Of a stretch of DNA of 64,000 nt, positions 37,038-45,146 are shown one piece after another. The stretch covers positions 62,001 to 126,000 of the forward strand of contig DATLUG010000029.1 in NCBI GenBank assembly GCA_035533215.1, read 5' to 3'. How positions within the stretch are numbered: the stretch's first letter is position 1; each line of letters starts with the position of its first letter. A program made the translations under genes and the position numbers. The stretch is from DAHUZL01 sp035533215 (lineage in GTDB: Bacteria > Chloroflexota > Dormibacteria > Aeolococcales > Bog-877). The notes under the pieces are model-generated. The model did not search any database. It was not told the origin of the DNA and saw only the letters and a program-made list of their open reading frames with translations.

Positions 37038-37538
37038 ATGGGGCCGAAGGCGCCGGCGCGGGCCCGGGGCGGGCGGCCCTGGCGGCCGCTGACCACCGTT
37101 CTGGGCACCGGCCTGCTCACCCTGGCGCTGGCCGGATGCGGGGTTTTCGGGTCGGTGGGCGACCCCACCGACGCCCACGCGCCCTTCCCGCCCGGGAACG
37201 TCCTGCCCCACAGCACCGCCGCCCTCGAGCTGAAGGCCTTCCCGGCACCGCTCGCCCATCCCGACTACACCGTCATCGTGTACCACAGCACCAACACCGT
37301 GGGCGAGTTCGCGCCCGAGGACCTCACCGTCCCGGTGGGGTCGTCGGTGCAGTGGGTCTGGACCGACCACTACGACCTTCACAACGTGTGGTGGATCGAC
37401 CAGAACCTGGTCAACTCCCCGACCGAGGGCTCCGGCTTCCGCTGGGCGGTCCGCTTCCTCGCCCCGGGAATCTACGACTACTACTGCACCCTCCACCCGG
37501 GCATGATCGGCCGGGTGGTCGTGACCCCGTCCCGGTGA
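37038..37538 (+). CDS. Blue-copper (plastocyanin/azurin-like) lipoprotein
   Basis: A 166-residue exported electron carrier. The signal peptide ends in the lipobox LALAGC with Cys34 as the lipid anchor. The cupredoxin domain covers residues 78-164, with type 1 copper ligands H115 (DLHN), C150, H153 and M156 (YYCTLHPGM). Proteins of this kind shuttle single electrons at the outer membrane face. It lies about 1 kb from the 3' end of the Rieske/cytochrome b operon on the other strand, so accepting electrons from that complex is plausible but not proven. The next lipoprotein gene overlaps its stop (GTGA). Confidence 0.9.
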   Translation: MGPKAPARARGGRPWRPLTTVLGTGLLTLALAGCGVFGSVGDPTDAHAPFPPGNVLPHSTAALELKAFPAPLAHPDYTVIVYHSTNTVGEFAPEDLTVPVGSSVQWVWTDHYDLHNVWWIDQNLVNSPTEGSGFRWAVRFLAPGIYDYYCTLHPGMIGRVVVTPSR

Positions 37539-37975
37539 CCCGACGCGGTCGGCGGCGGTTCCGCGCCGGATCGCTGCTCACCGCCATGGCCGCGGCCATG
37601 GCGCTGGTGGCCGGTTGCGCCCCCGGCGGCGCCGGGGCCCGGATCGCGCTCAGCCAGTTCCTCCACGACGTGCACGGCCACCAGGCCGCCTACGCGTACA
37701 ACCACCTGGCCCCGGCCGCCGCCGCCACCACCAACTTCAACGCCTTCAACGACGCCGTGCTGGCCAGCCGGGCCAGCTTCAGGGTGGTCAGCGTCCGCAG
37801 CACCTCGACCTCGTCGGCGCGGGCGGTGGTGGTGGCAACCGGACCGGGCGGCCGGGGGCGCCGCGTCATCCTGGAGATGGTGGAGGTCGGCACCGGGGGC
37901 GACTGGATGGTGGCGGCGCCGTTCGTCACCGGCGGTGCCGCGGCGCTCCGCCGGCTCGCCGCCCCGTCCGCCTGA
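37535..37975 (+). CDS. Small lipoprotein of unknown function, NTF2-like
   Basis: A 146-residue protein. Residues 8-28 are a signal peptide ending in the lipobox LVAGC. The mature part (ALSQFLHDVHGHQAAYAYNHL, then beta strands ending GDWMVAAPF) resembles small NTF2-like or DUF4878 lipoproteins, which have no known catalytic role. The GTG start overlaps the cupredoxin stop by four bases, so the two are translated together and may work together at the membrane surface. The family call is tentative. Confidence 0.7.
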   Translation: MTRRGRRRFRAGSLLTAMAAAMALVAGCAPGGAGARIALSQFLHDVHGHQAAYAYNHLAPAAAATTNFNAFNDAVLASRASFRVVSVRSTSTSSARAVVVATGPGGRGRRVILEMVEVGTGGDWMVAAPFVTGGAAALRRLAAPSA

Positions 37976-38220
37976 CCGCTCCCGCGGCCGGTCCCACAGG
38001 TGGGTCGCCGGGAGACCCCGCCGCCCGGATGCGAGCGGGCGGCCGGGGGCCGGGTCCGTGACGGACCGCGGACCTGACCAGCGGCGGGGCCCCACCTCGG
38101 CTCGCACCATCGCGCGGTGGTGGCCGAGGAACGGGTCCGCACCGTCCCCTCGTCGGCGCTGGCCGGCGGCCCGCCGCGGTCTGCCCCGGCGCCGGATGCC
38201 GGGCGGGCGTCGGGCGCGGA

Positions 38221-38658
38221 TCAGCCGACGTCCGGGGCCCCCTCCGGCCACCGCGCCGGCGCCGCCGGCAGCGCGGCCGGCCCCGGCACCCGGGCCACGT
38301 CGGCCGCGTCCATCAGCAGGATCAGCTGGTCCCCCACGCCGGCGCGGCGGAGCCGGGCCCAGCCGTCGTGCTCGTCGCCGTCCACCGCCACCACCACCCG
38401 CCCGGCCTCGATCCTGGTCGACCAGCCCAGCGCCTCCAGCCGCCGCAGCACGTCCGCCAGGAGGGTGAGGCGCTGGTGGACGAGGAGCTTGATCGCCGCC
38501 ACCCGCACCGACACCGGCATCCGGTCGGGGGTGGGGCGGTCGGGGAAGGCGAACGAGTGCACCTCGTAGTAGCGGACCAGCCAGGTCGGCAGCGGCTCGC
38601 GGCTGACCTCCTCCAGGTCCTCCTCCAGCGGCCGCAGCGGCCGCAGTCGCAGCTCCAT
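38221..38658 (-). CDS. Soluble 145-residue protein of unknown function, last gene of the bc-like operon
   Basis: No family was recognised. The protein has no membrane helix or signal peptide. It begins with alternating basic and acidic residues (LRPLRPLEEDLEEVSREPLP), has a mixed alpha/beta middle (SVRVAAIKLLVHQRLTLLADVLRRL; RVVVAVDGDEHDG) and ends in a proline/alanine tail. Its ATG overlaps the stop of the CydA-like gene by one base (TGATG), so it is translationally coupled to a membrane respiratory subunit. An assembly or regulatory role for that complex is inference. Confidence 0.7.
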   Translation of the reverse strand: MELRLRPLRPLEEDLEEVSREPLPTWLVRYYEVHSFAFPDRPTPDRMPVSVRVAAIKLLVHQRLTLLADVLRRLEALGWSTRIEAGRVVVAVDGDEHDGWARLRRAGVGDQLILLMDAADVARVPGPAALPAAPARWPEGAPDVG

Positions 38659-40037
38659 CACTCGCCCCCGAGGATGACGCTTGACTGGGTGGGCGCGCCC
38701 GCCTGGGCGGGGCCGGTGGTGCTGGGCGGGCGGAAGTTCTGCTGCTGGTTGACCAGCATGTGGTTGGTGATGAGGAACGGCCCTCTCGAGTCCTCGCGGA
38801 TGAAGCCCATCAGGGCCATGATCAGGCTCACCGCCACCCCCATCGTGATGAGCGCCACCGCCTGGCTGCGGCGCGCCTCGCCCCAGCGCAGATGGCCGCG
38901 GCTGACCTCGCGCAGGAAGACCGACACCGCCGCGATGCTGACGAAGGTGAAGGCCACCAGGGCGGTCAGCTTCCAGGGGATCATCTGACCGAAGGGGATC
39001 AGCAGGCCCCCGTTCCAGATCGGCACGTTGGCATTGGCGGCGAAGACCTGCTCGTAGGTCCAGGCCACCGACGACGGGGTCGAACCGAGCAGCCACGCCC
39101 CCAGTGACAGCACCGCACAGAGGGCCAGGGTGGGCGAGCGGATGCCGCTGGTGCGGACCCGGCGCCAGAAGAAGAAGATCCCGGCGGTCAGGATCAGCCC
39201 CAGCAGGAAGATCTGGAAGAGGAAGGCCACGCTGAGACCGCCCAGCATCATGTCGTACCAGCTGGCGTAGGCGTGAAGCTGGATCTCCTTGGCGTACTCC
39301 CAGCCCACCAGTGGCTGCAGGGCGGTGAAGCTGATCGCGGTGACCGCCCCGATCGCGCCCATCCAGTCGCCGTAGCTGCGCTGCTCGGGGGTGCGTGCCC
39401 GCAGCACCCGCCAGCCGCCGACGATGGCGACCAAGGCCCCGGCGAAGGCCACATTGCCGATCAGGCGGTGGATCTCGAGCGGCAGCAGGGTGGGATTGAG
39501 CAGGATCAGGGGCAGGTCGAAGGCCGGCCGGGGCGTCAGCATGTACGACGCCACGAAGTTGACGGCCAGCATCTGCACGAACAGGTCGATGGTGAGCACC
39601 AGGCCGAGGCCGACCCGCAGCGGGCGCACCCGTCCCAGCCGCTCCCAGCCGACGTAGAGGGTGTAGAGGGCGCCGATCTCGAGGACGAAGGCGCCGGCCT
39701 CGACCACCAGCGGCCAGAACATCACCCGCAGCAGCTTCACCCAGAAGTGGCTCCAGAGCCCGGTGAGCAGGATCATCACCACGAAGATCGCCAGCGCCCC
39801 GCCGAAGGCGAAGGCCACCGCCATCGTCTTCACCATCCCGTGGGCGAACCGGGTCTGGCGCTCGTCCTTGCGCACCATGCCGAGGAAGTCGAACAGGGTG
39901 ACCAGCATCGCCCCGCCCTGCTGGAAGGCCGCGAACTGGATGTGGAGGAGGAACAGCAGCCCGACCAGCGCCATCGCCACCCCGGTGGGGATGGCGACCG
40001 GGACCAGGTGGGGGGCGATGGCGAGGGTCAGGGGCAC
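38658..40037 (-). CDS. CydA-like membrane subunit with conserved haem/glutamate positions
   Basis: A 459-residue protein with about ten helices that aligns by eye with the N-terminal half of cytochrome bd subunit I. H32 matches E. coli CydA H19, E113 and E120 match E99 and E107, and H190 in LNPTLLPLEIHR matches H186 in LNPVAQVKFVH. The GRQPW motif of true bd oxidases was not seen. GTG 40037 follows GGAGCG and lies 11 bases after the cytochrome b stop. A bd-like haem-bearing subunit in a Rieske/cyt b operon resembles the diverged oxygen-reductase-like families of the bd superfamily. Function is unknown. Confidence 0.75.
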   Translation of the reverse strand: MPLTLAIAPHLVPVAIPTGVAMALVGLLFLLHIQFAAFQQGGAMLVTLFDFLGMVRKDERQTRFAHGMVKTMAVAFAFGGALAIFVVMILLTGLWSHFWVKLLRVMFWPLVVEAGAFVLEIGALYTLYVGWERLGRVRPLRVGLGLVLTIDLFVQMLAVNFVASYMLTPRPAFDLPLILLNPTLLPLEIHRLIGNVAFAGALVAIVGGWRVLRARTPEQRSYGDWMGAIGAVTAISFTALQPLVGWEYAKEIQLHAYASWYDMMLGGLSVAFLFQIFLLGLILTAGIFFFWRRVRTSGIRSPTLALCAVLSLGAWLLGSTPSSVAWTYEQVFAANANVPIWNGGLLIPFGQMIPWKLTALVAFTFVSIAAVSVFLREVSRGHLRWGEARRSQAVALITMGVAVSLIMALMGFIREDSRGPFLITNHMLVNQQQNFRPPSTTGPAQAGAPTQSSVILGGE

Positions 40038-40048
40038 GTCCGCTCCGA

Positions 40049-41263
40049 TCAGAGGTTGAAGAGGCGGTTGACCGCCAGGAGGGCCTCGAAGATGAGGAAG
40101 AGGAGGGTGAAGAGGGCGGGGACCATCAGCTGGGGCCGCTTCCAGGGCTCGCGGTCGGGGGAGCGATCCAGGAACGGGACCAGGATCAGGATGGTGCTGG
40201 CGATGCCGGGGATCGCGAAGACCCCGACCGGGATCATCCAGGCCTGCGGGAACTGGACCAGGAGCTGGTCCAGGGGCAGGAAGAACCACTCCGGGGTGGG
40301 CACGTAGGTGAGGGTGGCGCCGTTGGCGGGCGCCTCCAGGGGCGAGCCCACCACCACCGCCATCACGAAGATCACCAGCACCAGCGCGAAGGAGACGATC
40401 GCGTCCTTGCCCACCTGGGACGGGAAGAACTCGTCGAGGTCGTCGGGGACGGCATAGCCGGGGTCGCTGGGCAGGGCAGGATAGGGCGACTCGGCGTGGA
40501 GCACCCGCTGCGCCCGCTCCCGCTCGGACTCGTCCGGCTGGTTGCGGTAGTTGACCCACGAGCCGTGCTCGCCGTGGCGCCGCAGCAGGTAGAGGTGGAC
40601 CACGATCAAGGGCACCAGCAGGGCCGGCAGCAGCCAGATGTGGATCGCGAAGGTGCGGGTCAGCGTCACCGGCCCCACCTGGTTGCCACCGCGCCAGATC
40701 TCCTGGGCCCAGTGGCCGAGCCCGGGGATGTAGCTGAGGACGTGGGTGGTCACGATGGTGGTCCAGTAGGCGGCCTGGTCCCAGGGCAGCATGGCGCCGG
40801 TGATGCCGAGGCCCAGGACCAGGAGGAAGAGGATGACACCGGTGATCCAGTTGAGCTCGCGTGGCTTCTTGTAGGAGCCGCTCACGAAGGTGCGCACCAT
40901 GTGCAGCCCGATCACCAGCAGGAGCACGTAGGCGCCCCACAGGTGCATCCCCCGGACGATCGCCCCGAACTCGTTGGAGTGCTCCAGGTAGTTGAGGCTC
41001 TCCCAGGCCTCGGTGGTCGAGGGGACGTAGCTCCAGAGGAGGAACATGCCGGTGACGATCTGGAGGGCGATGATGATGAGGGTGGCGCTGCCCAGGCTGT
41101 AGGCCCAGGCGCCCCGGCGGGGGACCGCCTCGTAGAGCCCCTTGTAGACCAGGTCGGTGATCCCCATCCGCTCGTCCAGCCACCGGTACACCGTCGCCAG
41201 CGGGCGCGCCACCGGATGGGTCAGCCGCGCCGCCACCTGGGATCGCGTCGACTCCCGGGCCAT
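40049..41263 (-). CDS. qcrB: Cytochrome b of a quinol:acceptor oxidoreductase (b6-subunit IV fusion)
   Basis: A 404-residue integral membrane protein. The b haem ligands are H107 and H121 (13 apart) and H208 and H223 (14 residues between, as in b6f and Firmicute bc complexes). PEWF at 324-327 replaces the quinol-site PEWY in the subunit IV-like C-terminal part. It oxidises quinol, probably menaquinol, and passes one electron to the Rieske centre and one across the membrane. Four bases separate it from the Rieske gene. No cytochrome c1 or c-type domain is fused to it or encoded near it. Confidence 0.95.
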   Translation of the reverse strand: MARESTRSQVAARLTHPVARPLATVYRWLDERMGITDLVYKGLYEAVPRRGAWAYSLGSATLIIIALQIVTGMFLLWSYVPSTTEAWESLNYLEHSNEFGAIVRGMHLWGAYVLLLVIGLHMVRTFVSGSYKKPRELNWITGVILFLLVLGLGITGAMLPWDQAAYWTTIVTTHVLSYIPGLGHWAQEIWRGGNQVGPVTLTRTFAIHIWLLPALLVPLIVVHLYLLRRHGEHGSWVNYRNQPDESERERAQRVLHAESPYPALPSDPGYAVPDDLDEFFPSQVGKDAIVSFALVLVIFVMAVVVGSPLEAPANGATLTYVPTPEWFFLPLDQLLVQFPQAWMIPVGVFAIPGIASTILILVPFLDRSPDREPWKRPQLMVPALFTLLFLIFEALLAVNRLFNL

Positions 41264-41267
41264 CCGG

Positions 41268-41747
41268 CTAGGCCTCCACGATCTGATCGCGGACGTAGAG
41301 CGTGTCCCCCACCACCTTGTGGCGGTAGCGGGAGAGCGGCCGGGGGGGCGGGCCGCCGATGTTGACCCCGGTGATCGAGTAGAAGCCGCCGTGGCAGGGG
41401 CAGAGGAACTGCTGCAGGTTGAGGTCCCAGTGCACGTCGCACTGCATGTGGGTGCAGACATTGGAGAGGGAGAGCACCTGGACCTGGCTGCCGACGTTGA
41501 GCTTGACGACGTAGACGATCCGTGCCACCGGCGGCACCCTCCAGGCCTGGGTGGAGGGCATCTGGACGACGTAGGCGGTGGGCAGCCCCACCGGCACCTG
41601 GCTGACATCCCCGACCCGGACCCAGGGGTGAGCGCGGCGGGCGAAGATCGGCTGCAGCACCTCGCCGACGATGGGGGCCGCGATGAGGAGGGTGATGCCG
41701 GCGCCGGCGACGTTGGTGGCCAGCACCATGAAGCGCCGCCTGGTCAT
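41268..41747 (-). CDS. qcrA: Rieske 2Fe-2S protein
   Basis: A 159-residue membrane-anchored iron-sulfur protein. The N-terminus TRRRF followed by a hydrophobic stretch is a Tat-like signal anchor. The cluster ligands are C98 and H100 (CTH) and C116 and H119 (CPCHGG), with disulfide cysteines C103 and C118. Size matches Bacillus QcrA. It accepts an electron from quinol and hands it to an unidentified carrier. ATG 41747 lies within a GGGGAGG context; a GTG at 41759 would add four residues. It is flanked by the two-helix subunit and cytochrome b genes in one transcript. Confidence 0.95.
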   Translation of the reverse strand: MTRRRFMVLATNVAGAGITLLIAAPIVGEVLQPIFARRAHPWVRVGDVSQVPVGLPTAYVVQMPSTQAWRVPPVARIVYVVKLNVGSQVQVLSLSNVCTHMQCDVHWDLNLQQFLCPCHGGFYSITGVNIGGPPPRPLSRYRHKVVGDTLYVRDQIVEA

Positions 41748-41760
41748 CCGCCTCCCCACC

Positions 41761-41994
41761 TCAGGCCCCCCCCTGCCCGACCGGCACCACCAGCAGCGCG
41801 ACGAGCATGCCCACGACGAAGACCAGGGTGAGCACCGTCACCGACCCCGCCAGACCGGCGGCCAGATGGTCCCCCCCGCGCCACAGCGTACCCAGCCGGC
41901 GCAGCACCATCCAGGCGCCCACCAGGAGGACGCTGAACACCGAGGTGACCACGATCCCGAGGTACCAGGCGGACTCGAAGTCCTGATAGTTCAC
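41761..41994 (-). CDS. Small two-helix membrane subunit of the bc-like operon
   Basis: A 77-residue protein with two membrane helices (residues 11-30 and 46-72). There is no metal-binding motif. Its ATG overlaps the stop of the upstream CydA-like gene by four bases, and its stop is 13 bases from the Rieske start. Position and coupling argue for a small structural subunit of the same complex. No known family was recognised. Confidence 0.75.
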   Translation of the reverse strand: MNYQDFESAWYLGIVVTSVFSVLLVGAWMVLRRLGTLWRGGDHLAAGLAGSVTVLTLVFVVGMLVALLVVPVGQGGA

Positions 41995-43306
41995 CGGCGT
42001 CGGTTCCCGGGGCCGCCCGGCGCGGTCACGGGAGGACGCCGCGGGGGGGGTTGAAGTTGCGGGTCGCGGCGTGCAGGGTCATGAGACAGGCGCTGTGGCC
42101 GCTGGGGGCGTCGATGGCGCAGGGGAGCTTGATGTTCTCCTTGATGACGCCCATGTACAGGGTGAGGACCAGGGCGGCCACCCCCAGCACCGCGATCGCC
42201 CGCTGGGCCGGAGCGCGGATGCCGAGCGCGTCGCCCCCCCGGCGCCGCTCCCGCGCGAACCGGACGAGGTGGACCAGGGTGGCGACGAACGCGATCAGGA
42301 GCAGGACGTAGCGGAGCGCCACCATCCCGGCGGGGATCACCACCTGCGGCAGGGCCGCCCCCGCCATCCCCAGGAGCGCGACCGCGGTGAGGCCGGCGCC
42401 GGCCTGGCTGCGGCTGGCGGCGGGGCTGTGCTGCCAGAAGACCAGGTTGGCGCCGACCACCACCACCGCCAGCAGCCCCACCTGGCCCACCAGCATCCAC
42501 CCGGAGCCGGAGGTGGTGAGGGCGGCGAAGGCCGGGGCCGAGTTCTGCTGGATGGTGAGGGCGAGCAGGAATCCCGTCACCGGCTGCACCAGCAGGAAGG
42601 CCGCGCCGATGGTGAAGTTGATCCGCGCCGCCCAGCGTTGGAACGCGACCTCGGCGGGATCGGACGCCCGCCGGAGGCGCCAGATCGCGAGCGCGGCGAG
42701 CAGGAGGGCGGGCCAGGAGATGTTGGCGCCCAGGTAGTGGAGGAGCAGCCAGGGGTAGCTGGGGGAGAAGGCGGCGGAAGTGGCGTGCAGCGACCCCGGG
42801 TCGAGCGCGTAGCTGTCCAGCTCGACGATCGTGAACAGGAAGACGTACTGGACGGCGGCGAACCCGAACCCCACCGCCAGGTGGAGCCGGGGCGCGAGCT
42901 GGTCCCACCGGTAGACATAGAGGAGCAGGAGGGGGATGCCGATGAAGAAGCTGCCGAAGGCGATGGTGAGGGGCAGCAGGAGCAGGTTCAGGAGGGTGCC
43001 GATGAGGTTGCCGTAGATCCCGGTGAGGAGCACCACCGCGAAGACCGCCCAGGTGGCGCCGAAGCTGTACAGGTACACCGTGGCGTGGGCGAGACGGCGG
43101 GCATAGCGCAGGTGGCGTGGGTCGCCGCCCCGGCGCCGGCCGGCCAGCTCCATGAAGGGGGCGAGGGCGGTGGCCCCGAGGATGAATCCGACCAGGGCGA
43201 TGTGGATGAGGAACGTGGCACCGATCGCCGCGGCGGCCCCGACGGCGCCCAGCGGTAGGTGCGGGACCGGGGTCGGGAAGGCGGAGAGCGGCACGCCGTA
43301 CCTCAC
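41991..43306 (-). CDS. Second CydA-like membrane subunit lacking the glutamate pair
   Basis: A 438-residue-class protein (438 codons, ending VLP) with about ten helices. H35 in FLIHIALVGF and H190 in WLLLHYLG correspond to CydA H19 and H186, but the region matching E99/E107 reads LTIAFGSFFIGI, so both acids are lost. The C-terminus has two cysteines (KLPC, SAC) and no CXXCH. It looks like a degenerate paralogue of the 38658-40037 product, and is the first gene of the operon. The GTG at 43306 lies in a 10-base repeat; GTG 43294 is an alternative. It may bind haem b as a structural partner. Confidence 0.7.
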
Positions 43307-43328
43307 ATGCGGTCGCAGCGGCCGGTGC

Positions 43329-43350
43329 GCTCCCCGGCCGGCCGGGGAGC
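43329..43350. promoter_or_regulatory. Perfect 22-base palindrome upstream of the bc-like operon
   Basis: GCTCCCCGGCC is followed at once by its complement GGCCGGGGAGC, 22 bases before the operon's first start codon. It could be an operator or a leader hairpin. Confidence 0.45.
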
Positions 43351-43438
43351 CGCTGCCCCGCCGAGCGCCTCACATGCTGACGGGGGCGGCCGGGACCCCG
43401 CAAGCGCGATCGGCCCAAGTCCCCCGCCGGCGGCCCTC

Positions 43439-43444
43439 CATACT
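43439..43444 (+). promoter_or_regulatory. -10 box CATACT, leaderless holA
   Basis: CATACT is seven bases before ATG 43452 with no ribosome site between. Confidence 0.45.
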
Positions 43445-43451
43445 GGCCCCG

Positions 43452-44468
43452 ATGTCGCCCCCCGCCGAGGCCGCCGAGCCACCGGGGCCCCTGATCCTCG
43501 TTCACGGCGACGCGCCGTTCCTGGTGGATCGGGCCGTCAGGGGGTTGCTCGCGGGCTGGCGGGCGGGGATGACCAATCCCATGAACGACGAGGTCTTCCG
43601 CGCCCCGCCGGGGCTGGAGGACCTGCGCCAGAGCCTGGCCACCCCGGCCTTCCTCGATCCTCGCCGGGTGATCCTGGTCTGGGACCCGCCGGCGGGCCTG
43701 GCCAAAGGGCGCCGCGCCGCGGACGCCTCCGCTCTGGTGGCCGCGCTCGCGGCCCGCGACCCCGCGAGCGCCGTCTGTCTGGCGGTGCACGGCAGGGTGC
43801 CCGAGACCAACCCCGTGCTCCTCCACGTGCGCGCGGCCGGCGAGGTCCGGACGGTGAGCGCGCCGCGCGGCCGCGGGCTCGACGCCCACCTCGGGGCCGA
43901 GCTCCAGGCTCGCGGCCTCCAGCTCGGGGCGGCGGCCCGCTCCCGGCTGCGCGCGGTGGCGGCCGCGGATCTCGGCCAGCTCGACCAGGAGCTCGAGAAG
44001 CTCTCGGTGGCGGCGGGTCCCTCGGGTCAGCTGGACGCCGCCACCGCCGATGCTCTCATCGCCGACGGCGGGCGCAGCGAGATCTACCAGCTCACCGACG
44101 CGCTGGTCGACCACCCCGAGCGGGCGCTGGCGCACCTCGCCGACCTGGAGCGGAGGCGGTCCGCCGCCCCACCGCTCCTCGTCGCCAGCCTGGCCCGCTG
44201 GCTGCGCGAGCTGCTCCAGCTGCACGCCCAGCTCGCCCGGGGCGTTCCGATCGCCCGGGCGGCGGCCGGCCGACCCCCCTGGATGGCGGAGCGGCTCGCG
44301 CGCCAGGTCCGCCAGACCGACCCGGCGCGGCTGGCCGCGGCGCTGGAGAGGCTGGCCGACCTCGACTGGGCGATCCGCTCCGGCGACGTCGAGCCCCACC
44401 TCGGGCTGCAGGCCTTCGTCGCCGGCCTGGCTGGCCACGCGGACCCGCGGGCGCGGCCGGCCGCCTGA
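43452..44468 (+). CDS. holA: DNA polymerase III subunit delta
   Basis: A 338-residue clamp-loader subunit that opens the beta clamp. The N-terminal ATPase-like fold without a P-loop begins PLILVHGDAPFLVDRAV. AADLGQLDQELEKLSV and EIYQLTDALVDHPERAL are the conserved helical segments, and HLGLQAFVAGL ends the collar domain. The start has a -10 box seven bases ahead. It converges on rpsT, its usual neighbour in many bacteria. Confidence 0.92.
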   Translation: MSPPAEAAEPPGPLILVHGDAPFLVDRAVRGLLAGWRAGMTNPMNDEVFRAPPGLEDLRQSLATPAFLDPRRVILVWDPPAGLAKGRRAADASALVAALAARDPASAVCLAVHGRVPETNPVLLHVRAAGEVRTVSAPRGRGLDAHLGAELQARGLQLGAAARSRLRAVAAADLGQLDQELEKLSVAAGPSGQLDAATADALIADGGRSEIYQLTDALVDHPERALAHLADLERRRSAAPPLLVASLARWLRELLQLHAQLARGVPIARAAAGRPPWMAERLARQVRQTDPARLAAALERLADLDWAIRSGDVEPHLGLQAFVAGLAGHADPRARPAA

Positions 44469-44487
44469 GGGGAGGCCGCCCGCCCGG

Positions 44488-44982
44488 TCAGTCCTTCTTC
44501 GGCGGGGTCGCGGCTCCAGTCCGGCGGGTGCTCGCGGTCCGCGCCGCGACCTGCCGGGCGGCCTTGGTCTGCGGCTTGGCGGCGGTGCGCGTCGTCTTCG
44601 TCTTGGCCTTGGCCGGCGTGGGCCGCCCGGCCCGCCCGCCGGCGCCGGCGGCTCCACCCCGGGCGCGCCCCGTCCCCTTGGCGTGCGAGGGGGTGGCCAG
44701 CTCGGGATTGGCGGCCACCGCGGCGGCCCGGGCCGCCATCCGCATCAGCCGGGACTTGCGCCGCGCCGCATTGCGGGGGTGGAGGATCCCGTGGCCCGCG
44801 GCCCGGTCCAGCGCGGAGGCGGCGGCGCTCACCAGCGCGGCAGCCGGCTCCAGTGCCTGGGCGGTGAGCTCGCGGCGAGCGGTGGCGACCGCCGTCCGAA
44901 CCGCCGACCGCACCGCGCGGTTGCGGACATGTCGGCGCTCGGCGGCGCGGATGCGCTTGCGAGCGGAGCGGGAGTTGGCCAT
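44488..44982 (-). CDS. rpsT: Ribosomal protein S20 with long basic C-terminal tail
   Basis: A 164-residue protein. Residues 1-90 are S20: MANSRSARKRIRAAERRHVRN starts it and GILHPRNAARRKSRLMR is the conserved 16S-binding end. Family members are about 85-90 residues, so the remaining 75 (Ala/Lys/Arg/Thr/Pro-rich, e.g. AKAKTKTTRTAAKPQTKAA) are an extension resembling histone H1-like tails. GAGG lies nine bases before the ATG and TATACT (45089-45094, minus) is a likely -10 box. The tail may contact rRNA or DNA; this is inference. Confidence 0.92.
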   Translation of the reverse strand: MANSRSARKRIRAAERRHVRNRAVRSAVRTAVATARRELTAQALEPAAALVSAAASALDRAAGHGILHPRNAARRKSRLMRMAARAAAVAANPELATPSHAKGTGRARGGAAGAGGRAGRPTPAKAKTKTTRTAAKPQTKAARQVAARTASTRRTGAATPPKKD

Positions 44983-45088
44983 GTCAGCAAGCCTCGGGGC
45001 AGGGTGGGGCGGGCGCCCGACGGCCCCGTTTCGGACCGCCCGGCCGGGCGCGCGCACACCATCATCGCAGCGCCGCGCGCGTCGGCGG

Positions 45089-45094
45089 AGTATA
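45089..45094 (-). promoter_or_regulatory. -10 box TATACT for rpsT
   Basis: AGTATA on the plus strand reads as consensus TATACT towards rpsT, about 107 bases before its start. Confidence 0.5.
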
Positions 45095-45146
45095 GCAAGT
45101 GAGCCCCTCCGAACCCGCCCGGGTCCGGCGCTTGAGAATGCAGGCC

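Noticed and set aside
37976..38220. Short dyad GGTCCG-TGA-CGGACC near 38054 as a regulatory site
   Set aside because: The arms are short and the loop is tight. Such dyads are frequent by chance in DNA of this composition.
38658..40037. A true cytochrome bd oxidase subunit I (CydA)
   Set aside because: No GRQPW motif, no Q-loop typical of CydA and no CydB gene follow. The neighbours are Rieske and cytochrome b, so only 'CydA-like' is supported.
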